Positions 45,392-54,530 of a stretch of DNA of 64,000 bases are shown piece after piece. The position numbers were made by a program, and so were the translations under genes. Origin of the DNA: a bacterium M00.F.Ca.ET.205.01.1.1. GTDB lineage: Bacteria; Pseudomonadota; Alphaproteobacteria; Rhizobiales; Rhizobiaceae. Each line of letters begins with the position of its first letter. Positions within the stretch are counted from its first letter, which is position 1. Under the pieces are notes generated by a model that saw only the letters and a program-made list of their open reading frames with translations, did no database searches and was not told where the DNA came from. The stretch lies in contig SRUQ01000004.1 in the NCBI GenBank assembly GCA_004791255.1, positions 696,031 through 760,030 of the forward strand. Direction: 5' to 3'.

Positions 45392-45584
45392 CCGATCTCC
45401 CCACTTGTGGGGGAGATGCCCGGCAGGGCAGAGGGGGCGCGAAGGATCGCGACGATGTTCCGCTAGCGGCTAAGGGGTCAGGGTAGCCCGCTTCGTCAGA
45501 GGTTCAGATAAGGAGACGCTGGCGGGACAGCGGCCCCCCCTCTGACCTGCCGGCCATCTCCCCCGTTTGGACGGAGATCGGCAG
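45392..45584. repeat. Inverted pair of palindromic intergenic repeats
   Basis: The left copy (45392-45440) has GATCTCCCCACTTGTGGGGGAGATGCCCGGCAGGGCAGAGGG in order; the right copy (about 45531-45584) carries the same element reversed (CCCTCTGACCTGCCGGCCATCTCCCCC). Each copy contains its own short hairpin. Related copies occur at 48.7, 51.0, 52.5, 58.3 and 61.3 kb. Confidence 0.75.
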
Positions 45585-45599
45585 TTCCGGCGCTGGCTC

Positions 45600-48061
45600 C
45601 TACGGCTCGGCGTCGAACACCGGCGTGAACGCCCGGATCGTGCAAGGCGTCGGGTTCACATGGCGGATGCGCACGCGGCCCTGGCCTTCCCAGCTGTCGT
45701 CGATCGGCACCTCGACATTGCCGGTATAGAGCCCAGCCTTTCCGTCCGGCGCGACGATGGAAGGGATGCGCACGGTTTCCCAGCGGCCACGGATCAGCGA
45801 TTGTACCTGCAGCCCCGACGCGTCGGTCTCCATCAGCGAGACAATCACCTTGGCCACCTTCTTGCGGCGGCCCAGGATCGAGCCGTCCTGGCCGCCGACG
45901 TCGAGCTCCAGCGTGTTGGCCTCGGCGCTATAGGCAAGACCGACCTGCCACTTCGCCGCGATAGCGCCACCCGGCAGCGTCACCTGGCCGGCGGCCACGG
46001 GCAGGCCGCGATAGACCTTGCCGTCCGCCAGCACGTCGACCGTTTCGCCGTTGAGATGGCCAAGCCCGGAGACGATGTTGACGGCGGCACCCGCATAGGT
46101 CAGGCCGCAATCGACCTGAAAAGCATCCGCCAGCGCGCCATATTCGAATGGCGGCGTCATGATCTCGATGTAGCGGCGGGTCACGCCGCCAATGGTGCGC
46201 TTCACCACCAGCCAGATGTCGTCGACGCCATCCTGCCCGGGCGTCACCATGGCACTTTCGACCATCCCCCAGGTGGAACCCGTGAACGAACCGCCGAAAC
46301 GATGGCGGTGCATGCCGCGCACATCCTGCGAGGGCTGGTGCGTGTAGCCGCCAAGCTCGCCATTATCGAGCGGGAACCACAGCATCGGATCGGGATCGGT
46401 CTGGAACGCCAGTTCGACGACGCCGTGCTTGGGAATGTGCTCGGAGATCTGGCCGATGTCGTCGGAAGAAAATCGGCTCTGCGCGGTCTGCGTCAGCTCG
46501 GCGATCGATTTGCGCGAACGCGTCACATAGAGGAACGACTGGCCTGCATCGACCGGCCGGATGCGGGCGCAGCCGAAGGTGCGCGAGCGCCGGTTCTTGA
46601 ACGAAGACGGCGTCAGCGCCTCGTCGATGCCGGAGCCCGAAAGCGCCCGCACGCCGCCCGAAGTGCCGATCAGCAGCGCGCCGTCGGAATCGGCGATCCA
46701 CAATATGTCGTTGGCCTGGCCGCCGCCGGCTTGCACGAACTCAAGTGCGTCGTCGTCCTTCTCGCCGAGCGCGAAATTGTCGAAGTCGCCGGTGGCCGAG
46801 GCATAGACGGAAAACTTCCGGCTGAAGGCCAGGCGTTCTTCATAAAGGGAACCACTCTCGACATATCTTCCGGGCACGAACGTACCCAACCGCCAGCGGG
46901 TGATTGGGCTGAGGTTCGGCAACGCATGGCCGTACAGGATGATCTTGACGACCGTGGTGCTGGTCCGGCTGTGATCTTGGCCCAGCGCCAGACGCCATCC
47001 GAGCCGAGCAGACGGATTGAGCGGCCGACATCCGTGGTCTGGAAGCCGGTGCCGTCGTTGATGCCTGCCGCTCCCGACGCTGTCAGATCGAACGGGGTTT
47101 GGTTGGATGCCGCGAGATGGATAGCAAGTTCTGCCCCCGTCGATGCGGACGGCGAGCCAGCGGCGCCGCCCGTAAATGACAACTGGTGGTATTCATAGGC
47201 CACCTGATTGGTAAATTCGTAAAACCGCGTTTCGCTGTTTGACCAACCTGTCTCGCCGGTTCTGGTGTCCAGCGTCACCCAATCGGTGCCATTGTTCGAG
47301 CCCTGAAATTCCCACGCCGTGAAATAGTTGGCGTAGTTCGTCGCCTGCTGTTCCACTGTCAGCCAATAGGCATCGGCCACGAGATGGACGCCGCCGGCAT
47401 TCCGATACCGGATATAGCCAGCGGAGCTTGGGTCAACGGTGATGATCTCGACTTTGTCGCGGTTGAACATTTTCCAGGCGTCAGCCGTGCCGCTCGACGT
47501 GGACGCGGTTCCAGATGGCGTCGTGTTGCTCGTCATGTCCGGCGTGAGGTGCGCGGTGTCAGACGGCGTCAGGGTCGTCGCGGTGGCATTGATCGGATCG
47601 TATGGTCCATCCATGAATTGGAAGCCGGTCAGCGTCCATGCCGTATGCGCCGTGCGCGTCAGCACCTTGGGCGGATAATCCTTGTGGCTGATCCACATCT
47701 GGTCCGCCGACTGGACAAAAGCCAGTGCGAACAGGTCCGCTTCCAGATAGGGAGAAGCGACCTCCACAGTGCCGACGCGCGCGCCATAGGCGTAGACCCT
47801 GATATAGAGGTCGCCGAATTCGAGCGCATAGGCCTGGTCGGCCGAGAAGATGAACGGGATCAGCCGCGTCTTCTTCGCCGAGTTCTTCACCTCGCCGACG
47901 AAGTAACTGCCGCCGCGCTTGCGGATGCCGCCATGCGGCAGGGTGACGAAGTTTTCGCATTTCGACAGCGCCGCGCGATAGAAATCGAGCGACGCGCGCG
48001 CATGCAGCCTGGGCGAGATCTCGCCCCGCGTGAAGACGTCCTGGACCGGATAGAGCGTGGT
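45600..48061 (-). pseudogene. Tail tubular protein B (gp12-like nozzle), one-base frameshift
   Basis: Transcription order gives first MTTLYPVQDVFTRGEISPRLHARASLDFY, the standard start of podoviral nozzle proteins, running to SDGVWRWAKITA. There the frame shifts: the family-like continuation WTSTTVVKIILYGHALPNL... is in the next phase and runs to the stop at 45600. One base appears missing at about 46966 (TGGTCC/GGC on the plus strand). With that base restored the protein would have 820 residues, close to T7 gp12 (794). The second part contains a typical block (EERLAFSRKFSVYASATGDFDNF). Either the gene is dead or this is a sequencing error. Confidence 0.85.
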
Positions 48062-48063
48062 CA

Positions 48064-48663
48064 TCAGCGGGCAATCCTGGTGTCGCCGCGCTGGAGTGAC
48101 CAGGAGGCGCTGTAGAACCGGCCGCCGCGCTGAATGGCATTGGCGTTGAAGGCGGCGTCCAGCGCCCGGTCGTAGGCCGAGCGCGCAATGTCGATCATGC
48201 CCGACTTGTGGGTCAGCGGATGCGCGATCTTGATGGCGAGCGCTGCCACCAGCACTTCGGTGAACAGCGCGTCCCAGTCGTTCGGGTCGGTGAGGTTGGC
48301 AATGTAGCGGATGATGAGCGGCCCAGGCTGGTCGCTGTAGATCAGTCCCGCCTCCTGCCGCCACGAGATCGGCACGCCGTCCCGCTCGCCATTTTGGGTC
48401 AAGGGAAGCGGGCGGATGCAGTCGGCGGGCACCTCATAGGCGATATCAAGCGTGCAGTCGCCGCTGCCGGTGTCCGAACCCGGAACCGACGCCGAAAGGA
48501 TGGCGAAGACCCAGGCGTGCTTGGCGAGCTCACTCTCGCAAGTAAGGTCGAAATGCAGGTTCAAGAGCCGCGCCGCCTTGACGTCCTGGTCAAGACTGTC
48601 GATCGGCGCCTCGTCAAGCACGGCGAGCGCCATATTGGCGATGTCGAGCGGGGTGATGGCCAT
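48064..48663 (-). CDS. Tail tubular protein A (gp11-like gatekeeper)
   Basis: A 199-residue protein starting ITPLDIANMALAVLDEAPI and containing AARLLNLHFDLTCESELAKHAWVFA, typical for the tail tubular A family that joins portal to nozzle in T7-like podoviruses. Helical with a central variable part. It is 2 bp upstream of the nozzle gene. Length matches T7 gp11 (196). Confidence 0.88.
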   Translation of the reverse strand: MAITPLDIANMALAVLDEAPIDSLDQDVKAARLLNLHFDLTCESELAKHAWVFAILSASVPGSDTGSGDCTLDIAYEVPADCIRPLPLTQNGERDGVPISWRQEAGLIYSDQPGPLIIRYIANLTDPNDWDALFTEVLVAALAIKIAHPLTHKSGMIDIARSAYDRALDAAFNANAIQRGGRFYSASWSLQRGDTRIAR

Positions 48664-48708
48664 GGGTCAGCGCCTCGTGGTGAGTGGTGGTTGCGGGGGT
48701 ATGGGTGG

Positions 48709-48850
48709 AAGTGCCTCTTTCTCCCGTTCACTGGGAAAAATGCCCGGCAAGGCAATGAGGGGCGGCGCCGGCATGGACAACTGGCGCGCCAAACTTCAAG
48801 CGCTGGCGCCGCCCCTCACCTGCCTGCCGCGATCCTCTCCCGTAAGAGGA
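48709..48850. repeat. Inverted pair of palindromic intergenic repeats
   Basis: TGCCCGGCAAGGCAATGAGGGGCGGCGCC near 48749-48767 is mirrored by GGCGCCGCCCCTCACCTGCCTGCCG near 48807-48832, with short hairpins at both outer ends (CTCCCGTTCACTGGGA; CTCTCCCGTAAGAGG). It fills the gap between the capsid gene end and the tail tubular A start. Confidence 0.7.
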
Positions 48851-48955
48851 GCGAGGAACGCAGCCTTGGCGGCTTCGCCTCTACTCCACCGATTACAATT
48901 CGACTGTTTGTGCGAGGAGCGGGAGCTCGTCGCCCCGCCCCTCGCCTCGGCCCTA

Positions 48956-49945
48956 TCAGGCCTCGGTCGTCTTCAGCGCGATGAACGTCATGTTCTTGAC
49001 GCTCGACGCGGTGCGGTCCCAGTTCGCAGCCAGTGCCAGTTCGGCGTCGGTGGCGAACTCGCCGGCCGAGGCGGCGTCGAGGAAGCGGGTGCCAGGCACA
49101 TGCGGCACAAAATGCCGGCGGCCGACCATTTCGGTGACGCCGCCGCCATGGCCCTGGCGCGGCTTGCGGTCGAACTCCAGCGGGCCGCCCTCGGTGTTGA
49201 CCGGCAGCTCGTTCCACAAGATCGCCTTGTCCTTGAACATGAAGGCGGTATAGACGCCCGCGGCCACCGGAATGTCATCGTCGACCACGCAGCGCAGCCC
49301 CATGTAATAGGGGATGAGCGGCCCGCCCTGCTCGGAGGATGGCACATAGTCGATGAGGTCGGCGAGCTTAAGCGCCTTCATCTGCTTGGAGTGCATCCAG
49401 ATCGTCTTGAACTTGTCCGCGCGGTCGCCCATCAGATAGGCGGCCTCGATGATGTCGGTGTCGACGATGGACGCGCCGGTGGTGCGCACCAGGTCGCCGC
49501 CGTCATTGGCGATGTTGTCGGCGACGACCCCTTTCAGGATGCCGAGCAGCGTCAGCTTGTTGGCGCGCTGCCAGTACTCGGTCTGCCGCTTGACGATCAG
49601 CTTCTGCGGGTCGTCGCCGGCCAGGATCGAGGTCAGGTCCGGAACGCCCCACGCCTGGGCGCGGACGTTGCGGGCGGCGACCTCGCGGCGCGAGCCGATC
49701 TTCTTCATCTCGATGGAATCGGCCGGGTCGTCATTGACCGGCTCGGACGGATCGTTGCCGAGGTCCTTCCAGCCGGGCATGTCGACGGAGCGGCCGCCCA
49801 TCGACAGTTTCGAGGAGATGGCCGGGTCGGAAAACAGGATTCCGGCCTGGTAGATCTCGAGCGACTGGACGTGTTCCTCGAAAGCATATTGCGCATAGAC
49901 GGACGGAACGATCGCGTCCGCGATACGGGTGTAGGCATCTGCCAT
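48956..49945 (-). CDS. Phage major capsid (coat) protein
   Basis: A 329-residue protein, right size for a HK97-like-fold coat protein. The N-terminus has SSKLSMGGRSVDMPGWKDLG, and the middle has IIEAAYLMGDRADKFKTIWMHSKQMKALKLADLIDYVP (about residues 160-200), both common in coat proteins of small podoviruses and siphoviruses. It follows the scaffold-like gene by 60 bp. There is no protease domain. Confidence 0.85.
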   Translation of the reverse strand: MADAYTRIADAIVPSVYAQYAFEEHVQSLEIYQAGILFSDPAISSKLSMGGRSVDMPGWKDLGNDPSEPVNDDPADSIEMKKIGSRREVAARNVRAQAWGVPDLTSILAGDDPQKLIVKRQTEYWQRANKLTLLGILKGVVADNIANDGGDLVRTTGASIVDTDIIEAAYLMGDRADKFKTIWMHSKQMKALKLADLIDYVPSSEQGGPLIPYYMGLRCVVDDDIPVAAGVYTAFMFKDKAILWNELPVNTEGGPLEFDRKPRQGHGGGVTEMVGRRHFVPHVPGTRFLDAASAGEFATDAELALAANWDRTASSVKNMTFIALKTTEA

Positions 49946-50005
49946 TTTTCTCTTCCTTCAGGTTGGGTTAGGTGGATGGCCGCCGGAGTAGAGTTTCCAA
50001 ACGGA

Positions 50006-50917
50006 CTAGAGGGGGTTGTTGGGCATCCAGCGATCGGGGTTTTCCCCGGCCTCGCGAGCCAGCCGCCGGGCTCGAGCGGGGTCGCTTTTGACGAGGGCTG
50101 AAATGGCCGTCAGGTTGCGGTCGCCGGTCGCGTTGCGCTTGAACGGATTGCCTCCGCTCGAACGGGCGCCGGCGTCGATCGTGTCTTCGCGGAACATCGC
50201 ATCGCCAATGGCGTGGAACGCCCTGGCGATCTGCGGATCGGTCAGCGCCCCGTCAGGCAAAAGGATGCCCTTCGCCTTGTAGGCGTCGACCAGACCGAGC
50301 TTCTTCATCGCCCGGTTGGCGACCTCCAGCTTCTGGCGAAAGCCGTCGCTGTCGGTCGGCCCCCAGTCCTTGACCAGGTCGTCATGGGTGGCTTCGACCG
50401 AGCGGGCGAGCGCAACCTCCTGGCGCGCCGCCTGCTCGGCCATGTAGCCGACGAACCGGTCATGATAGGCCTGCGCGGTCTTCGGGCTGGCGCCCGCTTC
50501 GACCGCCCAGGCCTTGGAGGCGCTGGCGAGCTCGTCCGAATAGGCGAAGTTTTCCGGCAACCCTTCCGGGCGCCGGTACTCGACCTTCTCGGCCGATGTC
50601 AGCGGACGCATCTGCTCGGGCAGCCGGGCGTGGAACTTGTCCCAGTCCTCCCTGGATGCGTCCTTGCCCGGCACGCGCAGGCTTTCGCCCTGCTGCCGTT
50701 CCAGCTCCGCATAGGATGTGAAAACCCGATCGAGGTTTTCGGCCTTGGTCCAGCCCTTGGCTTCAGCGAGCTTGCGGTTGCCTTCGGAAAGACCGTCAAA
50801 CCAACTTTTCGCGGCAGGCGCGGCGGACCCGATATCCGCGCCCGCCGATGGCCCGACTGGGTTGCCCGCCGGCAGCGCACGCGCCGCCACGGACCCGGCA
50901 TCTGCCAGATCTGTCAT
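50006..50917 (-). CDS. Phage scaffolding-like protein
   Basis: A 303-residue acidic and helical protein directly upstream of the capsid gene, the usual place for a scaffold. Features are an N-terminal SWFDGLSEGNRKLAEAKGW motif, common in such proteins, and a C-terminal basic helix (SALVKSDPARARRLAREAG) that could bind the coat protein. No enzyme motifs. Confidence 0.8.
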   Translation of the reverse strand: MTDLADAGSVAARALPAGNPVGPSAGADIGSAAPAAKSWFDGLSEGNRKLAEAKGWTKAENLDRVFTSYAELERQQGESLRVPGKDASREDWDKFHARLPEQMRPLTSAEKVEYRRPEGLPENFAYSDELASASKAWAVEAGASPKTAQAYHDRFVGYMAEQAARQEVALARSVEATHDDLVKDWGPTDSDGFRQKLEVANRAMKKLGLVDAYKAKGILLPDGALTDPQIARAFHAIGDAMFREDTIDAGARSSGGNPFKRNATGDRNLTAISALVKSDPARARRLAREAGENPDRWMPNNPL

Positions 50918-50964
50918 GTGATTTTTCCTTGTTGGGTTAGAAATGAGCCGGCGGCGAAACTGCC

Positions 50965-51212
50965 AATCTCCCCCCTTGTGGGGGAGATGTCCGGCAGGAC
51001 AGAGGGGGGCGTGAAGGAACTCGACGTTCGACGTGTTTCGTCAGCCGACGGCCCCAGGAGGAATGCAAGTGCCAATCATCGAGAGAGGTCGGCGGGACAG
51101 CGCCCCTCTCTGCCCTGCCGGGCGTTCGTCGTTCGGAAAGCCAAGCAATTGGCTTTCCGTCCGCTGCGCGGACCACTCCTCAACCCCCACGAGGGGGGAG
51201 ATCGGCAGCGTC
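50965..51212. repeat. Palindromic intergenic repeats, several copies
   Basis: AATCTCCCCCCTTGTGGGGGAGATGTCCGGCAGGACAGAGGGGGG spans 50968-51011 in pieces, and the reversed element appears as GCCCCTCTCTGCCCTGCCGGG (about 51102-51122) and CCCCCACGAGGGGGGAGATCGG (about 51185-51206). Together they fill the gap between the scaffold and the next head-protein gene. Confidence 0.75.
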
Positions 51213-51217
51213 AGCGC

Positions 51218-51790
51218 CTAGGCATTATCCCCCCAGTTCTCCCACAGCAGCGTCACCGTGCCGGTTATCGCCAGCGTGCCGTCCGCGTCGATGTCGGTGC
51301 CGGTGGCGAAGGCGAGGTTGAGATAGAGGTCGGCCGGCGTGACCGTTCCGTCCAGCGTCGAGGCGGCGGCGATGTCGGCGGTCGAGGCGGTGGAGAGCGC
51401 GGCGCCCGCGCCGTCCAGCGTGCGGCCGGTGGCCGCCAGCACATTGGCCATGCCGCCGGCAAGCGTGGCGCTCGACGCGGCCGCCGAACCCAGCGACCAG
51501 GTGAGCGCGGCGGCGTCGTTGATGGTCGATGCACGCGTGGTCGGCACCGCGAACTGCAGCCTGGCCGTACCGCCCTTGATGCGCACCTTGCCGTCGGAAA
51601 AGTCGAAGATCTTCTGCGAGGCATAGGCCAGCGCATCGGTAACCGGCACCTGCATGCCGGCGAAAGTGAACACGGTGCGGAAGGCGCCGCCCTGCCCTGT
51701 GGTCACGGCCTTCAGGCCGAGCTTGGGCGGGGCAAGGCCGGCCTCGCGGGCAGCGGCTCTGGCAAGGGTGCGGGGAAGACCACGCGTCAT
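51218..51790 (-). CDS. Phage structural protein, probably head-associated
   Basis: A 190-residue protein starting at ATG 51790 (GGAG upstream). A central beta-rich part has FDFSDGKVRIKGGTARLQFAV, and the C-terminal part is low-complexity and alanine/threonine-rich, ending TGTVTLLWENWGD. This pattern occurs in small virion proteins encoded next to scaffold and coat genes. No exact family; a head decoration role is a guess from position. Confidence 0.65.
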   Translation of the reverse strand: MTRGLPRTLARAAAREAGLAPPKLGLKAVTTGQGGAFRTVFTFAGMQVPVTDALAYASQKIFDFSDGKVRIKGGTARLQFAVPTTRASTINDAAALTWSLGSAAASSATLAGGMANVLAATGRTLDGAGAALSTASTADIAAASTLDGTVTPADLYLNLAFATGTDIDADGTLAITGTVTLLWENWGDNA

Positions 51791-52124
51791 TTCATGTCTC
51801 CATTCTTGGTGGGGCGGAAAATTCTTGGGTGGCGGGAGGTGGTGCTCTGTGCGCTCGCCAAGCCAATTGCCCGGCTTGCGGAAAGACGAGCGCCGGAGCC
51901 AAGGCGAAGGGCCGGCCAGCTGGGCGCGGACGGAAAGTGCCTGAATCGATCTGCCAGCAAGCGGCGCTATCGCCTTGTTCGAAAAGGCGTGTTTTGCCGT
52001 CATCGACTGATCAACGCCCGAGAAACCATGACTCACTTCGTGAGAAAGCGCGCCGCCGTTCCGCCGCAATGCGACCGCACTTGGCTGGGCATCGGCCCGC
52101 GTGGCCGCAAAGGAGGTTTCTCAG
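51791..52124. other. Gap between divergent phage and lipoprotein genes
   Basis: About 330 bp. Open frames on the plus strand are shadow-like. It must hold promoters for the rightward lipoprotein gene; AGGAGG at 52111-52116 is its ribosome site. No repeat copy noted here. Confidence 0.4.
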
Positions 52125-52442
52125 ATGATACTCAAGAAAGCGATTTTGGCCGTCCTGATGACTGCCGCCCTCGCCGGCTGCGAAACGCAGACCGAAGGCC
52201 AGCAGCGGGCCACCACCGGTGCGCTCATCGGCGGCGCCGGCGGCGCGCTTGTCGGCCAGGCGATCGGCGGCAACACCAAGAGCACGGTCATCGGCGCGGC
52301 CGGCGGCGCCCTGCTCGGCGCCGTCGTCGGCTCCGCCACCACCCCGCAGCGCCGCGGCGAACAGATGTGCCGCTACCAGGACCGCTACGGCCGCATCTAC
52401 ACGGCGCCCTGCGACGACCGGTACTACAACGGCGACTATTGA
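52125..52442 (+). CDS. Glycine-zipper outer-membrane lipoprotein (17-kDa-antigen-like)
   Basis: A 105-residue protein with AGGAGG 8 bp upstream of ATG. The signal ends in ALAGC (lipobox Cys near residue 16). The centre has repeated glycine-zipper helices (GALIGGAGGALVGQAIGG and GAAGGALLGAVVGSAT), then a C-terminal CRYQDRYGRIYTAPC block with two cysteines. This is a common host envelope protein type, transcribed against all surrounding virion genes, so it looks like an acquired cargo gene. Confidence 0.88.
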   Translation: MILKKAILAVLMTAALAGCETQTEGQQRATTGALIGGAGGALVGQAIGGNTKSTVIGAAGGALLGAVVGSATTPQRRGEQMCRYQDRYGRIYTAPCDDRYYNGDY

Positions 52443-52876
52443 TCGGGCCGGCTTTCCCTTCTCCCCGTTCCACGGGGAGAAGGCGCCCCGAAGGGCGGAT
52501 GAGGGGCCGCGCCACGGTCTGAGGTGCTGGCGCTGCCGATCACTCGCCCCGCGAAATCATTGTCCACGAACAGCTCGCCGAATTGCGGGCATCCCACATA
52601 TTCCTGGTCAATCATTCGAACCGGGCTGGCTTGGTCATGACTGATGATTTTGCCAGCAAGATCATACGACCATGTGGCCTATTTCGTGTGCTCCGACGTT
52701 TGTCGCATTCGAAGCACGCAAGGTATTCAAGATAAGGATTGAACGTTGAGGGCCCGCCGCGCCGAGCGTTACAACATACTTTCCGACCACCCTTCCTCGA
52801 AGCGCTCCGTTGCCCTCAAGGCGGGTGTCACGATATAGCCGACGCCCTCGGACGGCGACCCGGAGCCGCTGCTCCG
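52443..52876. other. Decayed region with one palindromic repeat
   Basis: No intact gene. A palindromic repeat lies at about 52456-52505 (TTCTCCCCGTTCCACGGGGAGAA plus GGCGGATGAGGGGC). Further right the minus strand can be read as YDLAGKIISHDQASPVRMID and onward to about 52500, possibly a gene fragment, but without a start or family. Confidence 0.45.
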
Positions 52877-53302
52877 TCAGAGCTGAATTTCGATAAGCTC
52901 GGGAGGCTCTTTGTTGAAATCGGAATATCGAATCCACCGCGGCTTCGCTTTGAACATCACAGCTCCCCTTTCGATGAACTCCCTTTCGGCCGGAACGCTG
53001 TTGAGATGGGCTACCTGGTATTGTTCGATATCTGCGGTAGGAACCCTTGTTGCCTCACCCTCGTATTGAACCGTGATATTGTCGTTCCAACCGACTACGA
53101 ACGCGACGCCGGGGCGCTCCGCGAGATTGTCGAACTTTCGCGTGTCCTTGAAAGTGTCGAACACGATCTCAAGATTGTCGCGCACCGAGAAGTCGACTGT
53201 AGCTGCCTCCGGCGTTCCGTTGCGGTGGCATGTCGCGATGACCGCCAAGGTGTGCTTCCTCAAGAATTCAAGGATCATGCGTTTCGTATGATCATCGTCC
53301 AT
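52877..53302 (-). CDS. Pyridoxamine-5'-phosphate-oxidase-like FMN-binding protein
   Basis: A 141-residue protein of the PPOX split-barrel type: LRKHTLAVIATCHRNGTPEAATVDF at the N-terminus and VAFVVGWNDNITVQYEGEA in the middle. Such small proteins bind FMN or F420 and act as oxidoreductases of unknown substrate. ATG 53302 begins DDDHTKRM. It lies between IS and repeat debris and is probably cargo or a leftover of a host gene; it appears intact. Confidence 0.75.
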   Translation of the reverse strand: MDDDHTKRMILEFLRKHTLAVIATCHRNGTPEAATVDFSVRDNLEIVFDTFKDTRKFDNLAERPGVAFVVGWNDNITVQYEGEATRVPTADIEQYQVAHLNSVPAEREFIERGAVMFKAKPRWIRYSDFNKEPPELIEIQL

Positions 53303-53306
53303 TGTC

Positions 53307-53510
53307 TCATCCCTCAGTTGGATTCTCGATATTGGCCAGTCTTTCGTCTTCATCGAGCAGATCGCCGTCACTTCCGACACTTGCTGCACCGACACGGACC
53401 CAGGGAGAATTAGGCTCAAGCATGGCGTACGCGTCCCCCTTGCCAATAATCGCGGGCAGCAGCGGCTCGATCATGTGCCATTCGAAGTCGGTCAGATCAT
53501 ATCGGCTCAT
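53307..53510 (-). pseudogene. IS5-type transposase start fused to another gene's end
   Basis: From ATG 53510 the first 19 residues, SRYDLTDFEWHMIEPLLP, are the standard N-terminus of IS5-family transposases. The match ends there; the frame continues as GDAYAMLEPNSPWVRVG to a stop 4 bp before the PPOX-like start. So a transposase 5' scrap is joined to unrelated sequence, marking an old insertion or deletion point. Confidence 0.65.
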
Positions 53511-53600
53511 GCTTGGTCTGAATGAGAATCCGGCGCGATATGAAAGGTAGGTCGACCTCGAAGCGACGTGGGTAAGCCAAAGCCGATTCGGGTAGCCGAA

Positions 53601-53786
53601 ATTACGGTGACAGTGCACTTTTTGACGATGTAGCATCGACGAGGGCGTCAGTCGTTCGTGATGACGCGAAGAAGCATTTCTGGATCGAATTGCAAACCGG
53701 CAAAGTCGTGAAGTACCGGCCGACGGCGAGAGGAAATTAGTTCACTGTCACCGTAATACCGTCACCGTAATACCTGTCGCCGTAAT
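53601..53786. repeat. REP-like inverted pair, copies b and c
   Basis: Copy b (53601-53621) reads ATTACGGTGACAGTGCACTT; copy c (53741-53757) is the reverse, TCACTGTCACCGTAAT, followed by two short echoes (GTCACCGTAAT at 53761 and TGTCGCCGTAAT at 53775). The 119 bp between b and c can be read rightward as a short fragment (KKHFWIELQTGKVVKYRP) ending in a stop at copy c. Confidence 0.85.
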
Positions 53787-53836
53787 ATGCGAAGCTTGAC
53801 CACCTGGCCGTCCTTGATGGTCGCCCCGAAGTCTCG

Positions 53837-54310
53837 TTACCCCTTCAGTTCTGGCAAGATATTCTCGTCGAGAAATTTGAGTCGGCCAGCCAGCATTTCC
53901 GCGTTTGCGGGATTTGCGTCGATATTGACCGGTATCAATTTGGCCACTGACTTCCCGTTGCGCGCCGCGTCGACCCAGGCTTCAAGGGCGCCGATATAAC
54001 CATCGAGAGCCTCGAAGGGCGTCGCCGCGTCATCAGCAGGGATATAAGTCGGCGGTACGTCACCGACGATCACCCAAGTCCATTGGTTCACCTCCGGCCG
54101 TCCCGGCTCTATCTCGAACAGGAAAATGTAGATTATCCCATCAGCACCATAGCCGAAGTATTCGCCCTTGATGGATAAGACCCAGGTATAAAATTCAAGA
54201 TACTGGCGGGCCTCGATTCGGGCAGAATCGAGATCGTCGTCTCCGGTGCTGATATCAGCGGGAGGCAGGCGGGTAACGCTGCTCAGGTCGGGTTTTGCAC
54301 TGTTGTTCAT
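53837..54310 (-). CDS. Immunity-like protein (DUF4826-type), orphan
   Basis: A 157-residue acidic protein with ARQYLEFYTWVLSIKGEYF in the middle and NQWTWVIVGDVPPTYI, resembling the DUF4826 type that I associate with immunity or effector-neighbour proteins. It has no toxin gene beside it. Repeat copies c (left) and d (right) bound it within about 70 bp on each side. It appears intact, with no signal peptide. The immunity role rests on context and acidic composition. Confidence 0.55.
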   Translation of the reverse strand: MNNSAKPDLSSVTRLPPADISTGDDDLDSARIEARQYLEFYTWVLSIKGEYFGYGADGIIYIFLFEIEPGRPEVNQWTWVIVGDVPPTYIPADDAATPFEALDGYIGALEAWVDAARNGKSVAKLIPVNIDANPANAEMLAGRLKFLDENILPELKG

Positions 54311-54382
54311 AAGCTAACTCCCTTGCCACCTTCTCATAGCCCAGCGCGCGTGATCTCCGGCGTCTTGATGCCCCTTTAGGTG

Positions 54383-54530
54383 AATTACGGTGACGGTGCA
54401 CTTTTTGGCATACCCGTCGGCATCTGAGTCTGGGTGCCTGGAGCCCAACGATGTACATCTGATCCTGCCGATGCCGATGGCCTGAGACGCACCTTACAGG
54501 GAGAGGAATTGGCTAGTTGTCACCGTAATT
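54383..54530. repeat. REP-like inverted pair, copies d and e
   Basis: Copy d (54383-54406) reads AATTACGGTGACGGTGCACT; copy e (54516-54530) is the reverse, GTTGTCACCGTAATT. The spacer of about 110 bp has no gene. Copy e supplies the TAA stop of the remnant immunity gene on its right (54529-54531, minus strand). Confidence 0.85.

Noticed and set aside
50213..52522. 769-codon plus-strand open frame across scaffold, repeats and head gene
   Set aside because: Its translation is arginine- and histidine-rich low-complexity sequence that crosses intergenic repeats and two real minus-strand genes.
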